Source: Bifidobacterium pseudolongum subsp. globosum | GTDB taxonomy: Bacteria > Actinomycetota > Actinomycetes > Actinomycetales > Bifidobacteriaceae | Assembly (NCBI RefSeq): GCF_004155535.1 | Contig: NZ_RYUH01000004.1 | Coordinates: forward strand, 124,001-188,000 | Length of the DNA stretch: 64,000 nucleotides | Reading direction: 5' to 3' | Part shown: positions 16,200-25,707 of the stretch, piece by piece | How the letters are laid out: the number at the start of each line of letters is the position of its first letter | How positions within the stretch are numbered: the stretch's first letter is position 1 | Program-made: the position numbers and the translations under genes | Notes under the pieces: model-generated | Databases searched by the model: none | What the model was told of the DNA's origin: nothing | The model's input: the letters and a program-made list of their open reading frames with translations, nothing else

Positions 16200-17357
16200 A
16201 TGAGTGTATGGGATTCCATTGTGGGCCAGCCGCGCGTGGTGGACCAGCTGCGCGCCGTCAGCAGCGGCGACGGGCGTGCTCTGGCGCAGTCGTGGCTCAT
16301 CTGCGGGCCGCCCGGGTCAGGCCGGTCGCATGTGGCGCGCGCGTTCGCCGCGGCGCTCGAAAGCCCCGACCACGGGCTTTCCGAAACGCCGACGCGCGTG
16401 ACCGAGCAGGTGCTCGCCGGCACACACCCCGACGTGACGACGCTCACGACCGACAAAGTGACGATCGGCATCGACGACGTGCGCAGCCTCATCGGCACGG
16501 CCGAGCAGACACCGAGCACGGCGCCGTGGCGCATCATCATCATCGAAGATGTGGACCGCATGCTCGAACGCACCACGAACGTGCTGCTCAAGGAGATCGA
16601 GGAGCCGAGCCCGCGCACCATCTGGCTGTTGTGTGCGCCGAGCGCGCAGGATGTGCTGCCCACGATCCGCTCGCGCACGCGCATCGTCAATCTGGGCGTG
16701 CCCGACGACGCGGATGTGGCCGCGTACTTGGAACGCAGTTGCGGCGCGGACCGGGGCACGGCGGCGCGTGTGGCGCGTCTCGCCGAAGGGCACATCGGCA
16801 TCGCCGCGCTCTACGCGCGCGATGCGCAGGTGCTCGCCGACCGCGACGAACTCGTGGTCGGCGTGCTGGGCCTGGCGCGCGCCTCGCAGGCCGTGCTGCT
16901 CGCCGATTCGCTCATCGCGAGCGCGAAGGCGCAGGCGCAGGCGGACGTGGACCGGCAGGCCGAGCGCGCGCAGCAGGAGTTCCGGCGCGTCAACGGGCTG
17001 GGGGAGGACGACCGCGTGCCGCCGAGCCTGCGCGGCATGTACAACGCGCTGACGAAGAAGGATGAGCTCAAACGGCAGGCCACGCGCCGCCAGCGCGACG
17101 TGCTCGACCGCGCGCTCAACTCGGTGGCGAGCGTCTACCGCGATGTGGCGGTGTTGCAGAACGACGCCGAAGGCTCGGTGGGGCTCGTGAACGTGGAGAA
17201 CCGCAAGGCGATCGTGGACCTGTCGGTGGCATTGCGCCGCGAACAGGTGATCGAACGGCTCGACCGCATCGCCGTGGCGCGCCGCCGCCTGATCGGCAAC
17301 GTCAATCCGCAGCTGGTGTTCGAGGCGCTGTTCTGCGAGCTGTTGCCGCAGCGGTGA
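16200..17357 (+). CDS. holB: DNA polymerase III delta-prime subunit
   Basis: 385 residues. The AAA+ clamp-loader fold shows SIVGQPRVVDQLRA, a P-loop-like ICGPPGSGRSH (Arg where catalytic family members have Lys), and the sensor/SRC-like region RTTNVLLKEIEEPSPRTIW with SRTRIVNL. Delta-prime is the non-hydrolysing stator of the clamp loader. The usual zinc module between P-loop and HPDV is missing its cysteines: the segment reads LSETPTRVTEQVLAGTHPDV. Third gene of the topA-tmk-holB cluster, ended by a strong bidirectional terminator. Confidence 0.9.
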   Translation: MSVWDSIVGQPRVVDQLRAVSSGDGRALAQSWLICGPPGSGRSHVARAFAAALESPDHGLSETPTRVTEQVLAGTHPDVTTLTTDKVTIGIDDVRSLIGTAEQTPSTAPWRIIIIEDVDRMLERTTNVLLKEIEEPSPRTIWLLCAPSAQDVLPTIRSRTRIVNLGVPDDADVAAYLERSCGADRGTAARVARLAEGHIGIAALYARDAQVLADRDELVVGVLGLARASQAVLLADSLIASAKAQAQADVDRQAERAQQEFRRVNGLGEDDRVPPSLRGMYNALTKKDELKRQATRRQRDVLDRALNSVASVYRDVAVLQNDAEGSVGLVNVENRKAIVDLSVALRREQVIERLDRIAVARRRLIGNVNPQLVFEALFCELLPQR

Positions 17358-17373
17358 TCGGCGTGCACAAGGG

Positions 17374-17430
17374 CGCATACGGAAAGGCCCGCGGATCGCG
17401 TACTGCGAACCGCGGGCCTTTCCGTATGCG
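17374..17430. terminator. bidirectional terminator between holB and ptsH
   Basis: Perfect 21-bp inverted repeat (17374-17394 and 17410-17430) around a 15-nt loop, with AAAGG/CCTTT runs in the arms. It lies between the convergent holB and ptsH genes, starting 16 bp after holB and ending 14 bp before the ptsH stop. Confidence 0.8.
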
Positions 17431-17444
17431 ATGTGTACCGCGGA

Positions 17445-17708
17445 TCAGACGGCGAGCAGCGTGTTGATGAGCTCGTCGGCCACGGCCTCGGCGTTGTCGC
17501 CTTCCACGGTGATCTCCACCGTGTCGCCCTGCTTGACGCCCAGACCCATCACCGAGAGGATCGAATCGGCCTGCACCGGTGCGCCGTCGCCCTTCGCGAT
17601 GGTCACGGTGCAGCCGCTCGCGCCGGCGGCCTGCGCGAACTGCGCGGCCGGGCGGGCGTGGATGCCCACGGGATCGTTGATCACGGTGCTACGAGTAGCG
17701 GTTGCCAT
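17445..17708 (-). CDS. ptsH: phosphocarrier protein HPr
   Basis: 87 residues, ATG 17706-17708 with AAAGGAG upstream on the minus strand. Phosphorylated His17 lies in DPVGIHARPAAQFAQ. The ADSILSVMGL segment carries the serine that is the regulatory Ser46 position in firmicutes. HPr receives phosphate from enzyme I (ptsI, divergent, 258 bp away) and passes it to sugar-specific EIIA proteins. No HPr kinase gene is seen in this window. Confidence 0.95.
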   Translation of the reverse strand: MATATRSTVINDPVGIHARPAAQFAQAAGASGCTVTIAKGDGAPVQADSILSVMGLGVKQGDTVEITVEGDNAEAVADELINTLLAV

Positions 17709-17966
17709 AATGTGCTCCTTTGATAAGCAAACAACATGCAGCGGATGTACCGCAGACAGTGCACACGTTACCATGCCCACCTTGGGCGCACGCGCGATTA
17801 GCTGAGACCGGAAAACGGCCCCACGCGGCCGCGCGCGAGTAAAATTGCTGACGATCGATTCACTGGATTCCCGCGCCGCTCGCGTCGAGCCGCGCGCAGG
17901 CGTGCGCCGCGGCCGCGGTGTGTGCGACGCGCGTGCGGGAATGGGTGGGATGGAAGGAGTTCCCAA

Positions 17967-19634
17967 ATGATTCTCAAAGGTGTGGGCATTGGCCGTGGTG
18001 TGGCCGTGGGCCCAGTGCTCCGTATGGCCGATCCGCTGCCGGAGCCGAAGGACGAGCCGCGTGCCGCGTCGGTGAGCGCCGAAGCGGAGAACGCGCGCGT
18101 CACGAAGGCGCTCGCCGCGGTGAACGCCGACCTCAACCGCCGCGCGCAGGAAGCCGCGAACGGCGACGAAGGCACCAAGCAGGCCGCCGAGATCCTGCAG
18201 GCCGTGGCCATGTTCGCCTCCGATCCTGCGCTCGCCGCGAACATCGCGAAGATGGTCGACGACGGCAAGACCGGCGAACGCGCCGTGCTCGAAGGCTTCG
18301 GCCAGGTCGAGGAGATGTTCCGCCAGATCGGCGGCTACCAGGGCGAGCGCGCCGCCGACCTGCACGACGTGGGCCAGCGCGTGATCGCCGAACTGATGGG
18401 CCGGCCGGCCCCCGGCGTGCCGCAGAGCGAGACGCCGTTCGTGCTCGTGGCCAAGGACCTTTCGCCCGCGGACACCGCGAGCCTCGACCTGGACAAGACG
18501 CTTGCGATCGTCACATCGGAAGGCGGCCCCACGTCGCACACGGCCATCCTGTGCCGTGCGCGCGGCATCGTGGCCGTCGTCTCGGCCGCCGAAGCCGTGG
18601 ACCTGACCGACGGTGAGACCGTGATCGTCAACGCCGCCAAGGGCGAAGTGACGACCGACCCGACCGACGAACAGCTCGCCGCCGCACATGACGCGAAACT
18701 GCGCGCCGACAAAGCCAAGGAACTGCGCGGCCAGCCCGGCCAGCTCAAGGACGGCCACCGCATTCCGCTGCTCGCGAATGTCGGCAAGCCGTCGGACGCC
18801 AAGACGGCGCTCGAATACGGCGCGGAAGGCGTGGGCCTGTTCCGCACCGAGTTCCTGTTCATCGGCAACGAAGAGCCGCCGACCGTGGAGGAGCAGACGA
18901 AGGCCTACGCCGAACTGCTCGCGCAATTCCCCGGCAAGAAGGTCGTGATCCGCCTGCTCGACGCCGGCGCCGACAAGCCGCTGCCGTTCCTGACGCCCGA
19001 AGACGAGCCGAACCCGGCCCTCGGCCTGCGCGGCCTGCGCACGCTCGCGCAGCACAAGGCCGTGCTCGAAGGCCAGCTCAAGGCGCTCGCCGAAGCCGAC
19101 GCACAGACCGCCGCCGACCTGTGGGTCATGGCGCCGATGGTGGCCGACGAATGGGAGGCCGAATACTTCACGAAGCTTGGCAAGAGCTTCGGCCTGAAGT
19201 TCGTGGGTTCGATGGCCGAAGTGCCGTCGATCGCCGTGATGGCCGACAAGGTCTCGCAGGTCACCGACTTCGTCTCGATCGGCACGAACGACCTGACGCA
19301 GTACACGCTCGCCGCGGACCGCACGCTCGGCTCCGTCTCGAACTACCAGACCGCATGGCACCCGGCCGTGCTGCGCGTCATCAAGATGATCTGCGAAGCC
19401 GGCAACAAGAACGGCATGCCGGTCGGCGTGTGCGGCGAGGCCGCGGCCGACCCGGATCTGGCCGTCGTGCTCGCGGGCCTCGGCGTCAACTCGCTGTCGA
19501 TGACCCCGGTCGCCCTCGACGACGTGCGCGCGGAACTCGCGCAGCACACGCTCGAAGAGGCGCGGCAGATCGCCGCGAAGGCGCTCAACGGCGATTTCTA
19601 CAACCCGCCGCAGTGGTGCGAACTGGGCGAGTGA
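17967..19634 (+). CDS. ptsI: PTS enzyme I (phosphoenolpyruvate-protein phosphotransferase)
   Basis: 555 residues from ATG 17967 (GGAAGGAG upstream; an earlier in-frame start at 17922 lacks family sequence). Phospho-His191 is in GGPTSHTAILCRARG. The PEP-binding TIM-barrel domain has LFRTEFLF, GLRGLR and IGTNDLTQYTLAADR, with the catalytic Cys region PVGVCGEAAADP near the end. It takes phosphate from PEP and gives it to HPr. Divergent transcription from ptsH, rather than a ptsHI operon, is as seen in bifidobacteria. Confidence 0.95.
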   Translation: MILKGVGIGRGVAVGPVLRMADPLPEPKDEPRAASVSAEAENARVTKALAAVNADLNRRAQEAANGDEGTKQAAEILQAVAMFASDPALAANIAKMVDDGKTGERAVLEGFGQVEEMFRQIGGYQGERAADLHDVGQRVIAELMGRPAPGVPQSETPFVLVAKDLSPADTASLDLDKTLAIVTSEGGPTSHTAILCRARGIVAVVSAAEAVDLTDGETVIVNAAKGEVTTDPTDEQLAAAHDAKLRADKAKELRGQPGQLKDGHRIPLLANVGKPSDAKTALEYGAEGVGLFRTEFLFIGNEEPPTVEEQTKAYAELLAQFPGKKVVIRLLDAGADKPLPFLTPEDEPNPALGLRGLRTLAQHKAVLEGQLKALAEADAQTAADLWVMAPMVADEWEAEYFTKLGKSFGLKFVGSMAEVPSIAVMADKVSQVTDFVSIGTNDLTQYTLAADRTLGSVSNYQTAWHPAVLRVIKMICEAGNKNGMPVGVCGEAAADPDLAVVLAGLGVNSLSMTPVALDDVRAELAQHTLEEARQIAAKALNGDFYNPPQWCELGE

Positions 19635-19713
19635 GCCCGCTGACATGCCCGTGGGGCGCACTGGAAACGCCGGTGCGCCCCCGGGTGGCCAGCCCATGCG
19701 CCATACTGGGAAC

Positions 19714-20268
19714 ATGCTGATCACCGCAGATTTTTCCATCATCCCCAGCGCGTACGCCAAGGACGCGCCTGAAGACGCACGCGTCGACTCCGTGCCGTGC
19801 GTGTCGTTCCCCTTCACCATCGACCAGCTCAACCCGCGTGCGAAGTACCTGCACTGGGAGTTCAGCGATCCGGATTCCATCCCCGTGTGCGGGTTCGAAT
19901 GGATCCACTGGACCGTGGCGAACCTGCCGGTCGACGCGATCATGTTCGACCCGAGCGACGCGCATGCGCTGTCGATTCCGGCCGATTTCTCGCGCTCGCT
20001 GCCCTCGATGGTGCCCGAGGCACTGCAGGGCCGCAACTCCTCCGCCTCGCCGTTCCTGAACCGCGGCTCCGCGCCGGCGCTCATCGAGCGTTACAACGGT
20101 CCGCAGCCGCCGGACAAGGACCACCAGTATGCGCTGCAGGTGTGGGGCACGAGCGAGCCGGTCGAAGGCCTGGAACAGGGCTTCTGGCTCAACGAGCTGC
20201 TCCACGGGCTCGAACGCGGCAAGTCCGTGTGCGACGCCGGTGGCGTGATGCTCATCGGCAAGGCCTGA
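19714..20268 (+). CDS. YbhB/YbcL-type PEBP-like protein
   Basis: 184 residues from ATG 19714; ATG 19696 is possible. The PEBP (Raf-kinase-inhibitor-like) fold shows SVPCVSFPFTIDQL, a ligand-pocket segment FEWIHWTVANLP and YNGPQPPDKDHQYALQVWG, which matches the family's GPxPPxGxHRY motif with Asp-His-Gln variation. The bacterial role is not established; phosphorylated small-ligand binding is assumed. A weak hairpin (CCCGCA...TGCGGG, 20286-20305) follows. Confidence 0.8.
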   Translation: MLITADFSIIPSAYAKDAPEDARVDSVPCVSFPFTIDQLNPRAKYLHWEFSDPDSIPVCGFEWIHWTVANLPVDAIMFDPSDAHALSIPADFSRSLPSMVPEALQGRNSSASPFLNRGSAPALIERYNGPQPPDKDHQYALQVWGTSEPVEGLEQGFWLNELLHGLERGKSVCDAGGVMLIGKA

Positions 20269-20355
20269 TTCACCGTTGCCTGTCGCCCGCATGTTCTCTT
20301 GCGGGATAATTCCATGGTTGTGCAGCCATGTTCCCATCTGGCCGTTGTAGAACTG

Positions 20356-20367
20356 CGTACTAGTACG
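20356..20367. promoter_or_regulatory. 12-bp perfect palindrome upstream of the first C69 dipeptidase
   Basis: CGTACTAGTACG sits 38 bp before ATG 20406, inside the region expected for the promoter. It could be an operator. No matching site is seen in front of the second dipeptidase gene. Confidence 0.3.
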
Positions 20368-20405
20368 TGCCTCTACGCAGGGCACACACGCAGGAAGGCT
20401 TGAAC

Positions 20406-22019
20406 ATGGCGTGCACAACGATCCTTGTGGGCAAGGGGGCCAGCTACGACGGCTCCACGATCATCGCCCGCAACGAAGACGACGAACCCGGTTCGTTCAA
20501 CAACAAGAAACTCATCATCGTGCGGCCGGAGGACCAGCCGCGCACCTACACCAGCGTGAACGGCCATCTGACGATCGACCTGCCGCCGGAGCCGCTGCAG
20601 TACTCCGAGACGCCGAACTCGTTCACCTCCGCCGGTGTGTGGGGCGAGGCCGGCATCAACGAGGCGAACGTGGCCATGACGGCCACGGAGACGATCACCT
20701 CGAACGCGCGTGTGCTCGGCGCCGACCCGCTCGTACCGTACACGCCCGCGAAGGGCACCGAAGGCAGCGCGGATTACGAACCCGCGGTGCCCGGCGGCAT
20801 TGGCGAGGAAGATCTCGTCACCATCGTGCTGCCGTACATCCACAGCGCGCGCGAAGGCGTGGAGCGCCTCGGCTCGCTGCTCGAGGAATACGGCACGTAT
20901 GAGAGCAACGGCATCGGATTCAGCGATTCGAGCGAGATCTGGTGGCTCGAGACCGTGGGCGGCCACCATTGGATCGCGCGCCGCGTGCCCGACGACTGCT
21001 ATGTGGTGAACCCGAACCGCCTGGGCATCGACGACTTCGACCTCGACGACGCGTTCGGCGACCAGGACGACTACATGTGCTCCGCCGACCTGCGCGAATT
21101 CATGCGCCGCCACCACCTGGACCTCGGGTGGGGCCCGGACGGCGAATTCAACCCGCGCGAGGCGTTCGGCTCGCATTCCGATATGGACCACGTGTACAAC
21201 ACACCGCGCGCATGGGCGATCGAACGCTACTTCAACCCGCTCGACGAGGCATGGGACGGCCCCGACGCCGACCTGACGCCCGCCTCCGACGACATTCCGT
21301 GGTGCCGCCAGCCCGACCACAAGATCACGATCGAAGACGTGGATTACGCGCTCGCGCTGCACTACCAGGGCACCGAATACGACCCGTACGGCAAGCGCGG
21401 CGACGCCTCGACGCGGCACATGTACCGCCCGGTCGGCATCAACCGCACATGCGAACGCTCGATCCTGCAGATCCGCCCGTACGCGCCGCAGGCCGACCGT
21501 GCGATCCACTGGATCACCTTCGCCGCCACGCCGTTCAACGCCACCGTGCCGTTCTTCGCGAACGTCGACGCGATGCCCGGCTACGTGAGCGACACCACGC
21601 CCACCGTCACACTCGACAGCTACTACTGGGCGAGCCGCCTGCTCGCCGTGCTCGGCGACAGCGACTACGCCGGCACCGTCGAACAGACCGCGCACTACAA
21701 GCAGACCGTGGCCGCGGCGGGCCATGAGCTGATCTTCGCGACCGACGAGCAGCTCGCGCGCCTTGGCGACCGCGACGCCCGCGGTGCCGCCGCGCGTGAG
21801 GTTGAGGACGAAGACGAGGCGATTGCCGCGGACGTGGAGCCGATGGATCCGGCCGAGGTCACGACCGCCACGCGTGACACCGAGGCGCGCGGTGTGCTCG
21901 CCGCCGCCAACGAGTCGATGGCGCGCCAGCTCAAGGAGCAGACGCAGGCCATGATCGCCGCGGCATTGCAGGCTACGAGCGTCAACATGAAGAACGCGTT
22001 CAGCATGGCCGATTTCTGA
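20406..22019 (+). CDS. pepD: C69-family dipeptidase, paralogue 1
   Basis: 537 residues, start ATG 20406 with GGAAGG upstream. The N-terminal MACTTILVGKGASYDGSTI puts Cys3 at the position of the Ntn-hydrolase nucleophile of the U34/C69 family. Conserved ARNED, WGEAGINEANVAMTATETI and WWLETVGGHHWIARRVPDD follow. The family hydrolyses dipeptides with broad specificity in the cytoplasm. A paralogue of exactly the same length follows in the same orientation. The C-terminal 90 residues are acidic and helical. Confidence 0.9.
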   Translation: MACTTILVGKGASYDGSTIIARNEDDEPGSFNNKKLIIVRPEDQPRTYTSVNGHLTIDLPPEPLQYSETPNSFTSAGVWGEAGINEANVAMTATETITSNARVLGADPLVPYTPAKGTEGSADYEPAVPGGIGEEDLVTIVLPYIHSAREGVERLGSLLEEYGTYESNGIGFSDSSEIWWLETVGGHHWIARRVPDDCYVVNPNRLGIDDFDLDDAFGDQDDYMCSADLREFMRRHHLDLGWGPDGEFNPREAFGSHSDMDHVYNTPRAWAIERYFNPLDEAWDGPDADLTPASDDIPWCRQPDHKITIEDVDYALALHYQGTEYDPYGKRGDASTRHMYRPVGINRTCERSILQIRPYAPQADRAIHWITFAATPFNATVPFFANVDAMPGYVSDTTPTVTLDSYYWASRLLAVLGDSDYAGTVEQTAHYKQTVAAAGHELIFATDEQLARLGDRDARGAAAREVEDEDEAIAADVEPMDPAEVTTATRDTEARGVLAAANESMARQLKEQTQAMIAAALQATSVNMKNAFSMADF

Positions 22020-22053
22020 TCCGCACGCGCGCCGGACCGCGCGAGGCCCGCAT

Positions 22054-22107
22054 GCACATGGCCCGCACAATCCGCGCAATCATGCGCGGCGTGTGCGGGC
22101 CATGTGC
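22054..22107 (+). terminator. terminator hairpin after the first dipeptidase gene
   Basis: Outer 16-bp perfect arms GCACATGGCCCGCACA / TGTGCGGGCCATGTGC enclose an inner six-base stem CCGCGC/GCGCGG with loop AATCAT. No T-run follows. It separates the two dipeptidase genes, so they may be transcribed independently. Confidence 0.65.
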
Positions 22108-22230
22108 GTGTGCGGCCGCCCTATCCGCATGATGGCTTGCTCTGGGCGTACCGGCGTGCAATGCTCTAAGGTGTCTGCGTATACTGCGCCCCGCACGGGG
22201 CGCCACCCGCTGTACACACGAGGAGCATCA

Positions 22231-23844
22231 ATGAGCTGCACAACGATTCTGGTTGGCAGGGACGCCAGCTACGACGGATCGACGATCATCGCGCGCAATG
22301 AGGATTCATGCTTCGGGGAGTTCGACCCGAAGCGTTTTGCCGTGGTCAAGCCGGCCGACCAGCCGCGCACGTACACCACCGTGCAGAGCCATCTGACCGT
22401 GGCGCTGCCGGATGACCCGCTGCAGTATACGGCCGTGCCGAACGCCGACCCGCACATCGGCGAATGGGGCGAGGCCGGCGTCAACGAGGCGAACGTGGCG
22501 ATGAGCGCGACCGAGACGATCACCACGAACGAGCGCGTGCTCGGCGCCGATCCGCTCGTCGAATACGTGCCGGCGAAGGGCGTGGAAGGCGAGGACGGCT
22601 ATGAACCGGCGGTGCCGGGGGGCTTGGGCGAAGAGGATTTCGTGACCGTGGTGCTGCCGTACATCACGACCGCGCGCGAAGGCGTCGAACGGCTCGGGGC
22701 ACTGCTCGAGGAAGTCGGCACGTACGAGTCGAACGGCGTCGCGTTCAGTGACGCGAACGAGATCTGGTGGTTCGAATCCGTGGGCGGCCACCATTGGATC
22801 GCCAAGCGCGTGCCCGACGACTGTTATGTGACGATGCCGAACCAGCTCGGCATCGACGAGTTCGACCTCGATGACGCGTTCGGCGCACAGCAGGCCTGCA
22901 TGTGCTCTGCCGACCTGCGCGAATTCATCGCGCGCAACCACCTCGACCTTTCGGTGGAGGGGCTGTCCGCGTTCGACCCGCGCTCGGCGTTCGGCTCGCA
23001 CTCCGACGCCGACCACGTGTACAACACGCCGCGCGCATGGTACATGCAGCGGTATTTCAACCCGTATGACGAGGTCTGGGACGGTCCGGACGCCGACCAC
23101 AAGCCGACCGGCGACGACATTCCGTGGGCGCGCCAGCCGGAACGCAAGATCACGGTCGAAGACATCAAATACGTGCTGAGCTCGCACTACCAGGGCACCG
23201 AATACGACCCGTACGGCACGCTTGGCACCGAGGCGACGCGCCACCTGTTCCGGCCGATCGGCATCAACCGGCAGAACCATCTGGCCGTCATGCAGATCCG
23301 CTCCTACCGCCCGCAGGTCAACCGCGCCGTGCAGTGGCTCACCTACGCGTCCAACCCGTTCAACGCGCTCGTGCCGTTCTTCCCGAACGTGGACGACACG
23401 CCCGCGTATCTGCGCGACACCACCACGCGCGTCACCACCGAGAACATGTATTGGGAAAACCGCATCATCGCCGCGCTGTGCGATGCACAGTTCGCCGAGA
23501 CAAGCGCCGCGGTGGAGCGGTTCCAGCAGAAGATGGGCGCGCTCGGCAACCGCATCGTCGCGGCGGCGGACGCGAGGGTCGACGAGCTCGTCGGCGCCGA
23601 TGCGCAGGCGGAAGAGAAGCTCGACGAGCAGTATGAGGCGGACGATATCTCCGAAGACATCGAGCCGATGGAACCGGCGGACATCATCGCCGCCGTACGC
23701 AACGCCGATGTGCGTGCCGCGCTTGAGCAGGCGAACGACGAGATGGCGGCGCAGCTCAAGGATGGCACCGACGACCTGCTCAACAGCGTGCTCTACACGG
23801 TGAGCATGAAGATGCGCAACGGCTACAACCGCTCCGACAACTGA
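22231..23844 (+). CDS. pepD: C69-family dipeptidase, paralogue 2
   Basis: 537 residues, start ATG 22231 with GAGGAG upstream. Same architecture as its upstream neighbour: MSCTTILVGRDASYDGSTI with nucleophile Cys3, ARNED, WGEAGVNEANVAMSATETI and WWFESVGGHHWIAKRVPDD. Identity with paralogue 1 is high through the catalytic region and falls in the C-terminal helical part. Equal length and tandem placement point to gene duplication and probable difference in substrate preference. A perfect hairpin follows. Confidence 0.9.
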   Translation: MSCTTILVGRDASYDGSTIIARNEDSCFGEFDPKRFAVVKPADQPRTYTTVQSHLTVALPDDPLQYTAVPNADPHIGEWGEAGVNEANVAMSATETITTNERVLGADPLVEYVPAKGVEGEDGYEPAVPGGLGEEDFVTVVLPYITTAREGVERLGALLEEVGTYESNGVAFSDANEIWWFESVGGHHWIAKRVPDDCYVTMPNQLGIDEFDLDDAFGAQQACMCSADLREFIARNHLDLSVEGLSAFDPRSAFGSHSDADHVYNTPRAWYMQRYFNPYDEVWDGPDADHKPTGDDIPWARQPERKITVEDIKYVLSSHYQGTEYDPYGTLGTEATRHLFRPIGINRQNHLAVMQIRSYRPQVNRAVQWLTYASNPFNALVPFFPNVDDTPAYLRDTTTRVTTENMYWENRIIAALCDAQFAETSAAVERFQQKMGALGNRIVAAADARVDELVGADAQAEEKLDEQYEADDISEDIEPMEPADIIAAVRNADVRAALEQANDEMAAQLKDGTDDLLNSVLYTVSMKMRNGYNRSDN

Positions 23845-23871
23845 TTACTGGGCGGCCGGGCCTCTGTGTGT

Positions 23872-23910
23872 GCGGCTGTCCGTGGCTAGGTGATAGCCAC
23901 GGACAGCCGC
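23872..23910 (+). terminator. terminator hairpin after the second dipeptidase gene
   Basis: Perfect 17-bp arms GCGGCTGTCCGTGGCTA / TAGCCACGGACAGCCGC around loop GGTGA, 27 bp after the stop. No strong T-run. Confidence 0.7.
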
Positions 23911-24021
23911 CATAGGGGAGGGGCCGCGCGCACTGTTCGCACAGTGACACGCGCGGGCTCGCGGCCGTGGTGTGCTGATATGTTGAAAAGGCAGCACAAC
24001 ATCCGCGGAAAGGAACGTGTA

Positions 24022-25539
24022 GTGACGCTCATCGAGCAATTCACCAAGCCTTACGGGCTGGTAGAGAAAATCGACGCCTTCGGTTATCTGGACTATCTCA
24101 AGAATCATCCTGACGCTCCCCGTAAGCACGGCAAAGTCGTGCTCGTCACCGCGGACACGCCGCTCAAGGCGTCGCGCGGCGAAGGCAAGACCACCACAAC
24201 CATCGCACTGATCGACGCGCTCAACGCGCGTGGCATCGACGCCGCCGCCGTGCTGCGCCAGCCGAGCATGGGCATCACCGCCGCCGGGTCGAAGGGCGGC
24301 GCGTCGGGCGGTGGCAGTGCGTCGCTGACCCACCCCGAGCTCATCGACTGGGGCCTGTGCGGTGAGATGGGCGCGATCGAAGCCGCGCAGAACCTGCTTG
24401 TTTCGTTCGCGGAGAAAGCCGTGGATGACGGGCTGCTCGACGACGTGCTCGTGCCGCGCGTCTCCGAAGTGCCGTCGCGCTCGCTGCGCTCGATCGTGGT
24501 GGATGCGGGCAAGAACGACGTGCACGAAAAGGTCGTGCTGACGCCGACGTGCGAACTCATGCAGATCGTCGTGCTTTCGCGCTCGATGGACGAGATCGCC
24601 GAGCGCGTGGCGAAGATGATCGCCGGCACGAAGGACGGCAAGGCCGTGACGTTCGGCGAGTTCATCGACCTGTGGCGCATCACCGACATCCTCGGTGACG
24701 CCGTCAAGCCTGCCAAGACCGAGACCGTCAACGGCTCGCCGGTGTATGTGCACGGCGGCCCGTTCGCCAACGTGTCGATTGGCATCCCCTCGCTCGTCTC
24801 CGTGGAGATGGCGTGCGCGGAGCACGACGTCGTGATCGTCGAGGCCGGGTATGGCGCCGACGCCGGCGCGCAGAAATGGCTCGACATCGCGTGCCGCGAG
24901 TACGGCGCGCAGTGGCCGAGCGCGGCAGTCGTGGTGACGCGCGCGTCCACGTGGCGCGACGATCCGGCGCTGCAGTGGCGCTATCCGTTCCACGTGAAAC
25001 GTCTCGAAGAACTCAACATCCCCACGTTCCCGCTCATCAATCTGTGGGCCGGCGAAGACGACCAGGTGCCGGCGCTGCGCGAGACGGCGAGCGGGCTCGG
25101 GTTCCGCGCGCCGATCATCGGCAACCTGTTCCGCGACGGCGGCGACGCGCTTGTGCCGCAGCTCGACGAGTTCGTGGGCGCGGTGACCGACGGCGAGCCG
25201 CTCGAGACGCCGCCGAGCCACAAGGGCATGGACCTGATCGACAATCTGCACTGGGTGTGTGAGAACGCGTACGGTGTGCCCGAGGCGCGCGTCGTCGAGA
25301 AGGCCGGGTTCGCGCAGTCGCTCGAGGCGGCGCGTGAGCTGTGTGAGAGCGCGGGCATCGCGTTCGACGACCTCGCGCTCGTTGCGGTCAAGTCGCCGGC
25401 GACGATGACCGACGACGACACCGCGCCGGCCGACGAGCGCACCGTGACGCTGAAGAAGGTGGACGTGCATTCGGGTGCGGGGCTCGTGCATGTGAACCTG
25501 ACGACGTCGCTCACTACGCCGATGCCGAAGATCGTGTGA
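24022..25539 (+). CDS. fhs: formate-tetrahydrofolate ligase
   Basis: 505 residues from GTG 24022, preceded by GGAAAGGAACG. ATG 23980 would add 14 residues. It forms 10-formyl-THF from formate, THF and ATP, feeding purines and fMet-tRNA. P-loop region KASRGEGKTTTTIALID, then GITAAGSKGGASGGG, and the conserved GGPFANVSIGIPS. The enzyme lets a formate-producing anaerobe reuse formate. At 505 residues it is shorter than the common length of about 555. A terminator hairpin follows. Confidence 0.93.
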   Translation: MTLIEQFTKPYGLVEKIDAFGYLDYLKNHPDAPRKHGKVVLVTADTPLKASRGEGKTTTTIALIDALNARGIDAAAVLRQPSMGITAAGSKGGASGGGSASLTHPELIDWGLCGEMGAIEAAQNLLVSFAEKAVDDGLLDDVLVPRVSEVPSRSLRSIVVDAGKNDVHEKVVLTPTCELMQIVVLSRSMDEIAERVAKMIAGTKDGKAVTFGEFIDLWRITDILGDAVKPAKTETVNGSPVYVHGGPFANVSIGIPSLVSVEMACAEHDVVIVEAGYGADAGAQKWLDIACREYGAQWPSAAVVVTRASTWRDDPALQWRYPFHVKRLEELNIPTFPLINLWAGEDDQVPALRETASGLGFRAPIIGNLFRDGGDALVPQLDEFVGAVTDGEPLETPPSHKGMDLIDNLHWVCENAYGVPEARVVEKAGFAQSLEAARELCESAGIAFDDLALVAVKSPATMTDDDTAPADERTVTLKKVDVHSGAGLVHVNLTTSLTTPMPKIV

Positions 25540-25577
25540 GCCGTACGCGCATGCGCGCTTTGTGACTCGTGACCGTA

Positions 25578-25617
25578 GGGCCGCAATCGTTGGACGATTG
25601 CGGCCCTTGTGTTGTAT
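25578..25617 (+). terminator. fhs terminator
   Basis: GGGCCGCAATCGT, loop TGG, ACGATTGCGGCCC (25578-25606), then a T-rich tail TTGTGTTGTATT. 13-bp perfect stem, 38 bp after the fhs stop. Confidence 0.85.
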
Positions 25618-25707
25618 TACGTGGTTCCTGTGTGGGGTGGTTGTGGGGTTGGCGTCAGGTTCATCGGAATCCATCGCCACTACTCAACTATGCGCTCGGA
25701 GCGGATA

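Noticed and set aside
17445-20084. An 879-codon minus frame ending in HPr
   Set aside because: Only the last 87 codons are HPr; the rest is antisense to ptsI.
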